Part shown: positions 10,155 to 16,948 of the stretch, piece after piece
Layout of the letters: each line of letters begins with the position of its first letter
How positions within the stretch are numbered: position 1 is the stretch's first letter
DNA from: Gemmatimonadaceae bacterium
GTDB lineage: Bacteria; Gemmatimonadota; Gemmatimonadetes; Gemmatimonadales; Gemmatimonadaceae
NCBI GenBank assembly: GCA_016720905.1
Contig: JADKJT010000031.1
Coordinates: 1-16,948 of the forward strand
DNA length: 16,948 nt
Reading direction: 5' to 3'
Made by a program: the position numbers and the translations under genes
The notes under the pieces: model-generated
The model's database searches: none
The model's input: only the letters and a program-made list of their open reading frames with translations
Told to the model about the DNA's origin: nothing

Positions 10155-11036
10155 TCAACGCGCCGATGACGATCCACGCGCCCCCTGACAGGCATCACCG
10201 ATCAGTGTGCACGACACGACCGTGACGATCAGCAGCAGTCCGGGGGCCAGCGCGATCCATGGGGCAACGAGCAGCCATTCTCGTCCTCCCGCGATCATGT
10301 TCCCCCAACTCGGCGCCGGCGGTTGGATGCCAAGTCCGAGAAAAGACAGCCCGCTCTCCAGCAGGATCGCGTTGCCCACCCCAAGGGTGATCGCCACCAC
10401 CGTACTACCCAGCGAATTGGGCAGCACGTGACGCCAGAGCACTCGGTTTGACCGGACGCCAAGCGCCGAAGGCCCCTTCCGCGTACGGCAGCACGCGAAC
10501 TCGCAACACTTCGGCTCGCACCAGCCGCATGATGACAGACATCCACCCGGTCAACGCGAGCACCGACACCACGACGCCAAGACCGGGTCCCCAGAGAGCG
10601 GCAGTCACCAGCAGCAACACCAGCCGGCACCGCAAGCAGTGCGTCGCCAAATGCCAGGATCACCCGCTCCGTGAGTCCCCGATGCCACGCCGCGATCGCC
10701 CCCAACAGCACGCCGATGGCGCCGGCCAGCAAGGACCCGATGACACCGACACTCAACGAAATGCGGGCCGCGAGCCAGAGACGTACGGTGACATCGCGGC
10801 CGAAGGCGTCGGTGCCAAGGAGGTGCCACTGACCCAGTCCATCGCGCGACAACGGCGGCGTCAATCGACGCGCCAGCACGTCGGTGATGGCGTTTGGATC
10901 ACGCGCGTTGCGAACCAGCCGCCACAAGCGCTGCAACGCCGAGGACGATGAGCAGGCTGACGCCCACGCGGAAGCGCGGGTCACGCCGTACGGATCGGTC
11001 GGTCGGATCGCGATGGGACGACATGGTGCGCCTCAT
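10155..11036 (-). CDS. ABC transporter permease, DppC/OppC type, with two or three indels
   Basis: This is the second inner-membrane permease of a peptide/nickel/oligosaccharide-type ABC importer. It opens MRRTMSSHRDPTDRS, the usual cytoplasmic OppC N-terminus, then VGVSLLIVLGVAALVAAGS as the first membrane span. The periplasmic part LLGTDAFGRDVTVRLWLAAR is the family's hallmark (GTD..GRD). The transmembrane domain continues ISLSVGVIGSLLAGAIGVL. The coupling-loop region ends in RHVLPNSLGSTVVAITL, followed by LLESGLSFLGLGIQPPAPSW and an end at TGA 10157-10155. Restored length is about 293 residues, normal for the family. A frame break lies near 10910 and another near 10620. The ATG overlaps the upstream permease stop as ATGA, which indicates translational coupling. 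It converges with the GH38 gene with eight bases between stops. Confidence 0.87.
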
Positions 11037-12042
11037 GGTGATTCGGCCGCGTCGCGTACTGATCGTTGCCGCGGATCGAGGCGAAGCAGGATCAGATCGG
11101 CCACAAGATTGGCCGCAATCACCGCCGTCGTCGCGTAGATCAGGGTGAGGCCAAGCTCGCCGTCAGCAAGGTCCGGCCGAGTCCCGGCCAGGCGAATACC
11201 TGTTCGACGAACACCGAACCAGCAATCACGCCGGGAAGGGTCAGACCGAACAACACGACGAGGGGTGTCAGTGCGGTGCGAAGGACATACCGTCGTTCAA
11301 TGCGCGCCCGGGAAAGGCCACGCGCCGCGGCAGCCATGACCTGCGGTGCGCGCGATGCCTCGAGCATCGCGTGACGCGCATACCGCGCGACGCCGGCAGC
11401 TCCCGGAAGGACCAGCACCGTCAGCGGCAACACCGCGTGACGCGCGACGTCGCGCCAGCGCTCGAAGCCCTCGGCCAGTCCAGCCGGCGATTCCACGCCA
11501 AAGGCCGGCAATCGCAACCAGAGCGGCACGCCGACAGCGGACGCGCCGGATGTGGCCAGCACCACCAGCGCCAATGCCAGCCAGAAACTGGGCGCGCCGT
11601 AGAGAACGGTACTGAGCACCGTGACGGTCGTGTCCCCCCGAGGGCCGGCGCGGAGGGCCTGCCACCCGCCGATCATCACGCCGATCGCGAAACTGAAGAG
11701 CAGAGAGAGGCCGCCCAATGCCAAGGACAGTGGCAGTGCCTCGGCGATTACCGCGCTGACCGGTCGAGCCGTGGAGAGACTCATTCCCAGGTCACCGCGC
11801 AGCACGGCGCCCATCCATTGCACATATTGCGCGGGCATCGACGCGTCGAGGCCGATGCGCGCACGCTCCCGTGCGATGTCGTCGGCCGTGGCCGTTGGTG
11901 CCACCAGCAGCGTCGCCGGATCACCCGGCGCCAGATGAATCAGCGCAAAGGTGAGGCTCGTGACCAGCCAGAGCAGCACGAAGGCATCGAGGAAGCGAAT
12001 GACGAAGCGGCGCACGCGAGGATGATGCGGGCGGAATCCCAC
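11033..12042 (-). CDS. ABC transporter permease, DppB/OppB type
   Basis: This is the first inner-membrane permease of the same importer. After a short basic N-terminus it shows FLDAFVLLWLVTSLTFALIH and LAPGDPATLL, the typical OppB opening, then a periplasmic part ending GDLGMSLSTARPVSAVIAEA. Several membrane spans follow. The EAA-like coupling loop AAARGLSRARIERRYVLRTA is present, then TPLVVLFGLTLPGVIAGSVF and VEQVFAWPGLGRTLL. The frame is clean down to about 11140. One missing base there hides the true end, IYATTAVIAANLVADLILLR and LDPRQRSVRDAAESP, stopping at TGA 11035-11033 in ATGA overlap with the next permease. Restored length is about 336 residues. The start is GTG at 12042-12040. No ATPase gene follows in the window. 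Confidence 0.88.
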
Positions 12043-12090
12043 ACGTCAACCCATAGCGGGCCTCGGCCTTGGGTAGAGAGGACGTCCGGT
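12043..12090. promoter_or_regulatory. Short divergent region between the permeases and the solute-binding protein gene
   Basis: Only 48 bases separate the GTG of the dppB-like gene (minus) and the TTG of the binding-protein gene (plus). Promoters for both directions must lie here or overlap the coding starts. I see no clear -35/-10 pair. The ribosome binding site of the plus-strand gene lies in it. Confidence 0.4.
12075..12082 (+). promoter_or_regulatory. Ribosome binding site deciding the start of the solute-binding protein
   Basis: AGAGAGGA lies eight bases before TTG 12091-12093. That TTG gives a protein with a proper basic-hydrophobic-lipobox leader, so site and start support each other. 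Confidence 0.6.
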
Positions 12091-13609
12091 TTGGGGTCAC
12101 GAGCCCTGCGCCTCCTGCGCGTGGCACTCCCGTGGACCCTGTCGGTGGTCGCCAGCTGCGGCGTCCCACCGCGGGCGACCGATACCGTGGTCATGGCGTC
12201 CGGCACCGACCTGGAATCCGGCAATCCGCTGCTGACCGTGCACTCGCTGACCCGGCAGATCCAGCGGCATGCGCTCTTTGTGACGTTGGTGCGCTTCGAT
12301 TCCGTCTTTCAGCCGATCCCGTATTACGCCCGTGCGTGGGAGTGGGACGTGCCACATCGGGTGCTCACCGTGCGACTCGTCGGCGACCTGACCTGGCATG
12401 ACGGCGTGCCGACCACGGCCAATGATGTGCGCTTCACGTTTGATGCGGCGCGCGACCCGTTGGTCGGCTCCCCCCGCGCTGGAGACTTGTCGGTCCTCGA
12501 CTCCACGCACGTCGTCTCCGACAGTGTGATCCACTTGCATTTCCAACGTGTCGCAGTGGCGTTTGCCCAATGTGCTGGCCGAACTGCCGTTGGTGCCCCG
12601 TCACCTGCTCGATACAGTCCCACGCACCTCGTGGCGTCGTGCCGCATTCTCCGTGACACCCGTTGGCAACGGTCCATTTCGCTTTGTCGATCGGGCGGCG
12701 GGACGCCGCTGGCGCTTTGTGCGAAACGACCGGTTTCCGGTCGCGATGGGCGGCCCGCCCCTCCTGTCCGGGATTGTCGTTGCCGTGGTGGATGAAGCGG
12801 CGACGAAATTTGCCGGGTTGGTGAGCGGGGATCTGGATATTGCCGGTATCTCGCCCACGATGGCGCATCTCGTGCGCAACGATCCAATGCTGACATTGGT
12901 GACACCGCCCGCTTTGTTCAGCAACGTGCTGGCATTCAATACGACGCGTTCACCGTTCGATGATCGTCGGGTGCGCCTGGCGGTTTCGCTTGCCATCGAT
13001 CGCCGCCGGCTCGTTCAGGCGGCTGTGGCGGGTTACGCCACGCCCAGCGGGAGTGCGATTCCTCCCGGCTTGCCGATGTCTGGCAGCGCACCGCCGCCAC
13101 TCGACACCTCGCGCGCTGATTCGCTCCTGGAGGCGGCCGGCTGGCGACGCGGGGCACGAGGCGCGCGCGAGCGAGACGGCACGCCTCTGCGTGTGGAACT
13201 GTTGACGGTGGGCAGCGGTGACATGGCCATCGAACAACTGCTGCAAGCCGATCTCGCCGCCCGCGGCATTGCGCTCAAGATCCGAGTGGCCGAGCTGACC
13301 ACATTCCTGAGTACGGTGCGCGCGCCGCAGAAGATGTACGATGTGGCGTTGACCGGAATACCTGCGGATATCGGTCTCGGGCAATTGGTGGCGCTCTTTT
13401 CGTCCACGCAACGGGGAGGGGCAATGGACTACACGGGATTTCATGAACCTGCCCTCGATCGGGCGCTGCAGCTGGCTCGCGGCGCGTCCGTCACCAGTGC
13501 ACGTGAACAGTGGGCGGCGGTCGATGCGATGCTGTCGGAGGAAGCGCCGGTCGTCTGGTTGTACCATGCGCGCGGGGTGCAAGGTCTCTCCAGACGACTG
13601 CAGCAGTGA
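12091..13609 (+). CDS. Extracellular solute-binding lipoprotein, family 5 (SBP_bac_5), one frameshift
   Basis: This is the substrate-capturing subunit of a peptide/oligosaccharide-type ABC importer, anchored in the membrane by lipid. The leader starts at TTG, has a basic stretch SRALRLLR, a hydrophobic core and the lipobox VVASC with Cys at residue 23 (12157-12159). The mature part contains HALFVTLVRFD, LTWHDGVPTTANDVRFTFDA (the family signature region), WRLPNVLAELPLVPRHLLD, PVGNGPFRFV, AFNTTRSPFDDRRVRLAVSL and AIDRRRLV. It ends LSRRLQQ with TGA at 13607-13609. A single missing base near 12545-12552 splits the frame inside the segment before WRLPNVLAEL. Restored length is about 506 residues, normal for the family. 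It is divergent from the two permease genes and directly upstream of the heparinase-like gene. Members of this family bind oligosaccharides as well as peptides in some bacteria, for example Thermotoga, so the ligand is open. Confidence 0.88.
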
Positions 13610-13658
13610 CCATGGACTTGCGCGGAGAATTGGTCACCATTGCGCGCTGGACACGCCG

Positions 13659-16583
13659 GTGAAGACGCCAGGCGTGCGTCTGCTGCCGTTTGATCTCGAC
13701 GCTCGGCGCGCGCTGGTGCGGTCCGACGTTGCGGCCGAGCACGCACCCTTTGCGGTACTCGCGGACAGTCTGCAACAGGACCTCGAGCCGCTCATCGATG
13801 CGCCGCTGCCGATTCCCGGGCACAAGGCGCGGCTGACGCGGTACGGCGGCCGGTGTCCGTCCCACGGGGTGTTTCTTGATTTTGATCCGTGGATGCCGCA
13901 CGACCATTGGTGTGCAATGTGCAACAGTGCATATCAGGGGCGGATCCATGATGACTGGTGGGCGATGGGTGCGCAGCTGTGGACGGCCGAGCGTGCAGTG
14001 CACGCCGCATCATTGTTTGTCTTGCGCGGGGACGTGCGCCATGCGACGCTGGCCGCGCGCATACTGCGCACCTACTACGAACGTTACGATAGCTGGCCCA
14101 ACCGCGATAACGTGCTGGGACCGACTCGACCGTTTTTCAGCACATATCTCGAGTCGATTTGGCTGATCAACCTCTGCCACGCGCTTTCGCTGCTGGAAGG
14201 GCGAACCGATCAGTGGACCGCCGGTGACGGCGCGGCAATGCGCGATCGCTTGCTGGCGCCGAGTGCCTCGTTGATTGCCAGTTACCACGAAGGCGGCTCC
14301 AACCGTCAGGTGTGGAACGAAGTCGCCATCGGTTCGGCGTGGTGCCTGCTGGACCGCGCCGATGACGTGCGACGTCGTCTGGACCGCGAAGGCGGGGTGC
14401 GCTGGCAGATTGCCAATGGGCTCGATGACGCGGGCTCGTGGTATGAAGGTGAGAACTACCACCTGTTTGCGCATCGCGGCCTGTGGTATGGCGTGCAACT
14501 CATGCGTGTGCTCGATGAACCGATGTCCGACGCACTCAACGAACGGTTTTCGGCGGGTTTCGTGGCGCCGTTCGCCGGTGTGCTTCCCGATGACACCTTC
14601 CCATCGCGCCGCGATTCCCAGTACGCCAGCAGCATCCGCCAGTGGCGCACTGCTGAATGGTGCGAACTGGGCTGGGCACACACGCATGACCGCCGATTGG
14701 CGGGTGTGTTATCGCGCCTGTATGACGGAACGTGCACGCGCCGCGAGACGGGTCGATGGCGGTCCACGGCCGACGCTGAGCGGAACACCCCCGCATCGGC
14801 GCTGACGCGGGCGGACTTGTCGTGGCGGGCGCTGCTGATGGCCGACGGCCCACCTCCACCCAACCTGACGATGCCGGTGGAAAGCGTGTGCCTGCCGGCA
14901 CAAGGACTCGCGGTGATTCGTCGTGACGCGGGCCGTGTGTATGTGGCGCTCGAGGGTGGCCAACTGGGTGGCGGGCACGGTCACCCCGATCAGTTGGCGC
15001 TGACACTGCAAACCGGCCCCGCGCGGTGGCTCGACGATCCGGGCACTGGCAGCTATGTGGAGGCCGAGTTGCACTGGTATCGCAGCACATTGGCGCATGC
15101 CGCGCCGCTTTTCGATCGCTCGTCGCAACGGCCGGTGTCGGCGCAGTTGCTGGCGTTCGAGGATCAGGGCGACGTCGCGTGGATGATGAAGCGTGTGGAT
15201 GGCATCGCGGACGGTGTGCAGGTAGATCGCACCATCGTCGTGGCCGACGGATATCTGGTGGACGTGGTGGAGTGGACGTCGGACGAGCCGCATTCCTTCG
15301 AATTGCCCATCGCCGGACGCGCGGATCTGGTGGCCCCCCTCGACGAACGATTTGCATCGGCCACGCCGTCCGACGTTCGCCACGACGCGGTCGAGGTGTT
15401 CCTGGGCCAGCTCGTAATGCAACCGTTGAACGAGCCGTTGGTGCTGCGGCCGTATGCGAGCTACGCGGATCCGGATCGTCGTGGTGACGCGCTTCGGGCG
15501 ACATCGACCGAGTCTGTGCGCGGCGACTGCGCGCAGGCGTGGTACGTGGTTCACGGATCGTGTATTTCGACCAGAGAGTCCGCCTATCTGATGCGTTCAC
15601 TTGTGCCCGCGGCACCGTGGCACGGAATGACTGACCGTCACTGGATTTATGGATACGGTGCACACGGTCGCGTCATCGGAATATGGAGCTGGCCGTCCGA
15701 ACGGTGGCCGGAGGGCCGCGTGTTGTCGGTCCACCTGACACCGGACACAACGCCGTGCGTGGCTGTTGTCACGCGCGACGGCGTGACCGAAGCGCATGGG
15801 CGTGACGAGGCCGGCTGGCACATCGCGTCGGACGATGGGCCTTCGCGTCGGGCATACCACCTTGGCGGATTTCGACCACCTCCGACGCCCGATGGCAAGG
15901 GCGACATCGCCCCGGTGACGGCTCGCTGCGACATCGTAGTGCCGTTGGTGGCGGAGCTCCCCGACGACCAATTGGCCGGCACGCGCATCGACGGCGCGCA
16001 CCGCATTGAACTTGGCGAGGCGCACTATGTCCAAACGGAATCCTCGTGGTCGGACGTCGGACGGCCGTCGGCATCGGTGCAACTGTGTGCGACCGCGGAC
16101 TGGCTGGTTGTCGACGTGCTTGCCCGTACCGGGTCGGTAACCACGGGGGTGCCGGATCTGTTGGGGCGACTGGACAATGAGGTGCCGTACGTCAATGCCG
16201 ACGGACTCCAGTGGTACATGGCACGAGCCGATGTGCCGGCCTCGCCGGCGCGCGGATGGCATGCCGCGGCGCTTCACGTTCCCAGCGCCGATCCTGCCTT
16301 GCGAGCGCTGGGGACGGCGATTCGTATCGCGGGTTCCGTGGAATCGGTGCAGGCCTCGTGGCGGGAGATGCCGGAGGGGTGGGCCATGCGTCTGCGCTGG
16401 GACCGCGCCACGTTGCCGTTGGACGCCGACGGCGCGCTGTTCTTCGAGTTGGTGATCAATGAACGTCCGCCGGATCGGGAACGTCGGCGCGGACAGCTCG
16501 TCCTCAGCGGCGGCGGCGGATTTGGCTACCTCATGGGCGATCGCCGCCCAACCAATCGCTTTGTTCGCCTGAAAATGTCATGA
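13659..16583 (+). CDS. Heparinase II/III family protein with C-terminal CBM9-like domain
   Basis: This is a probable polysaccharide lyase of the heparinase II/III superfamily, and the cleanest long gene in the window (974 residues from GTG 13659). It starts KTPGVRLLPFDLD without a signal peptide. Residues about 66-88 hold a Cys cluster (C66, C85, C88) in RCPSHG...HWCAMC, resembling the small Cys-rich segment of some family members. The alpha-helical toroid (about 95-390) carries YHEGGSNRQVWNEVAI (around residue 209) and EGENYHLFAHRGLWYG (Y267, H268), the likely catalytic regions. The heparinase II/III beta-sandwich follows, with GGGHGHPDQLALTL (H440, H442, D444). From about 755 a further beta-rich region (SASVQLCATADWLVVDV, then NADGLQWYM) resembles CBM9/DOMON-type carbohydrate-binding domains. 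The substrate is unknown. The start is uncertain: ATG 13612, two bases after the previous stop, would fit if one indel is assumed. Confidence 0.85.
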   Translation: MKTPGVRLLPFDLDARRALVRSDVAAEHAPFAVLADSLQQDLEPLIDAPLPIPGHKARLTRYGGRCPSHGVFLDFDPWMPHDHWCAMCNSAYQGRIHDDWWAMGAQLWTAERAVHAASLFVLRGDVRHATLAARILRTYYERYDSWPNRDNVLGPTRPFFSTYLESIWLINLCHALSLLEGRTDQWTAGDGAAMRDRLLAPSASLIASYHEGGSNRQVWNEVAIGSAWCLLDRADDVRRRLDREGGVRWQIANGLDDAGSWYEGENYHLFAHRGLWYGVQLMRVLDEPMSDALNERFSAGFVAPFAGVLPDDTFPSRRDSQYASSIRQWRTAEWCELGWAHTHDRRLAGVLSRLYDGTCTRRETGRWRSTADAERNTPASALTRADLSWRALLMADGPPPPNLTMPVESVCLPAQGLAVIRRDAGRVYVALEGGQLGGGHGHPDQLALTLQTGPARWLDDPGTGSYVEAELHWYRSTLAHAAPLFDRSSQRPVSAQLLAFEDQGDVAWMMKRVDGIADGVQVDRTIVVADGYLVDVVEWTSDEPHSFELPIAGRADLVAPLDERFASATPSDVRHDAVEVFLGQLVMQPLNEPLVLRPYASYADPDRRGDALRATSTESVRGDCAQAWYVVHGSCISTRESAYLMRSLVPAAPWHGMTDRHWIYGYGAHGRVIGIWSWPSERWPEGRVLSVHLTPDTTPCVAVVTRDGVTEAHGRDEAGWHIASDDGPSRRAYHLGGFRPPPTPDGKGDIAPVTARCDIVVPLVAELPDDQLAGTRIDGAHRIELGEAHYVQTESSWSDVGRPSASVQLCATADWLVVDVLARTGSVTTGVPDLLGRLDNEVPYVNADGLQWYMARADVPASPARGWHAAALHVPSADPALRALGTAIRIAGSVESVQASWREMPEGWAMRLRWDRATLPLDADGALFFELVINERPPDRERRRGQLVLSGGGGFGYLMGDRRPTNRFVRLKMS

Positions 16584-16610
16584 GACGCTGCCGAGACGAC
16601 GCTGCGCTGA

Positions 16611-16694
16611 CGCCATGGCGCTATTCTTCACCAGCTCCACGACGCCGCCCGCGTGGTGGATTTGAAACCGCTTTCGACTGGCCTGGATGTCTGA
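16611..16694 (+). other. Short open stretch without start codon upstream of trmJ
   Basis: The 103 bases between the heparinase stop and the next ATG contain a 27-codon open stretch. It reads LHQLHDAARVVDLKPLSTGL near its end, looks protein-like, and its stop (TGA 16692-16694) overlaps the trmJ ATG by eight bases. It has no start codon and I do not recognise it. It could be chance, a gene tail left by a deletion, or a short coding tail exposed by an indel. A 10-base perfect palindrome (CGCCATGGCG, 16611-16620) lies at its left end. I see no terminator or promoter here. Confidence 0.25.
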
Positions 16695-16948
16695 CTCTCT
16701 CTTGACGGCCGTCACGGTCGTGCTGTACGAATCGCAAGATCCGATCAACATCGGCGCCGTCGTGCGCGCTATGAAGAATATGGGCGTCTGGGACCTGCGC
16801 CTGATTCGTCCGTGTCGGTACGAGCCGAATCGCCTCGAACAGATCGCGCACGATACGCGGGATCTCGTCGAGCGCATCAGGCACTTCGACACCATTGACG
16901 AAGCGTTGTCCGACTGTGTGCGGGTGGTGGCGTTCTCCGGTCGCCGCC
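16687..16948 (+). CDS. trmJ: RNA 2'-O-methyltransferase of the TrmJ/SpoU family, N-terminal part only
   Basis: SpoU (SPOUT) methyltransferases transfer a methyl group from S-adenosylmethionine to a ribose 2'-OH; TrmJ modifies position 32 of tRNA. The 87 codons present start MSDSLLTAVTVVLYESQ and contain the family's motif 1, DPINIGAVVRAMKNMGV (residues about 18-34), with the conserved Asn and Arg. They continue WDLRLIRPCRYEPN, ARDLVERI-like residues and the RVVAFSGRR strand. The AdoMet-binding knot (motifs 2 and 3) lies beyond the right edge. The spacing PxNIGAxxRAMKNMG is more TrmJ-like than TrmH-like, but TrmL or another SpoU member cannot be excluded. The ATG at 16687 is the first start in frame after a stop; no strong ribosome binding site precedes it. 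The gene is probably unrelated to the glycan locus. Confidence 0.8.
   Translation, partial: MSDSLLTAVTVVLYESQDPINIGAVVRAMKNMGVWDLRLIRPCRYEPNRLEQIAHDTRDLVERIRHFDTIDEALSDCVRVVAFSGRR

Noticed and set aside
11371..12795. 474-codon plus-strand open frame running through the dppB-like gene
   Set aside because: Its first part is antisense to a clear OppB-type permease and has low-complexity Arg/Gln/His-rich content. Only its part after 12091 is real, as the N-terminal half of the binding protein.
14536..15663. 375- and 281-codon minus-strand open frames inside the heparinase-like gene
   Set aside because: They are antisense shadows in high-GC DNA, Arg/Pro/Thr-rich without recognisable domains, opposite a long gene with conserved motifs.
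16640..16690. Possible tRNA-like segment on the minus strand upstream of trmJ
   Set aside because: A run resembling a T-arm was noticed, but no acceptor stem, anticodon arm or D-arm could be folded around it.
1..16948. CRISPR arrays, insertion sequences, phage or toxin-antitoxin genes
   Set aside because: I saw no regularly spaced repeats, transposase motifs, terminal inverted repeats or recognisable defence or phage proteins on either strand.

Overview
The window is high-GC bacterial DNA with closely packed genes, GTG and TTG starts and no recognisable mobile element, CRISPR array, tRNA or rRNA. The gene types (a large S9 peptidase of the MANDNDGAVPW kind, an AIM24 protein, biosynthetic arginine decarboxylase, a GH38 mannosidase and a heparinase II/III protein) suggest a Gemmatimonadota-like environmental bacterium. 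This is an inference from family resemblance, not from a marker gene. The sequence looks like an uncorrected or thinly covered long-read assembly. From the left edge to about 10.9 kb almost every gene can only be read by changing frame repeatedly, while conserved motifs and catalytic residues stay intact. From about 11 kb to the right edge the reading frames are nearly clean.

Layout. Region A (1-5896, plus strand): an S9 peptidase runs stop-to-start into an AIM24 family gene, followed by speA (arginine decarboxylase, with its first ~100 codons missing) and a YIP1 family membrane protein. Region B (5937-7269, minus strand): dedA followed by an Fe/Mn superoxide dismutase gene, convergent with region A across two tandem hairpins. 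Region C (7442-16583): a glycan-handling locus made of a plus-strand GH38 alpha-mannosidase, two minus-strand peptide/oligosaccharide-type ABC permeases (dppC-like and dppB-like, ATGA overlap), and a divergent plus-strand pair made of a solute-binding lipoprotein and a 974-residue heparinase II/III family protein. Region D (16687 to the right edge): the start of a TrmJ/SpoU-type RNA 2'-O-methyltransferase.

How the genes may work together. Regions A and B look like housekeeping: peptide hydrolysis, polyamine synthesis, oxidative-stress defence and membrane proteins. Region C is the most interesting part. An extracytoplasmic lipoprotein and two permeases could import oligosaccharides. Neither the mannosidase nor the heparinase-like protein shows a signal peptide, so both could act on them in the cytoplasm. 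The ATPase subunits of the importer are not in the window. I found no clearly unprecedented system. The strongest candidate for follow-up is this uptake-plus-lyase-plus-mannosidase locus, in particular the multidomain heparinase-like protein.
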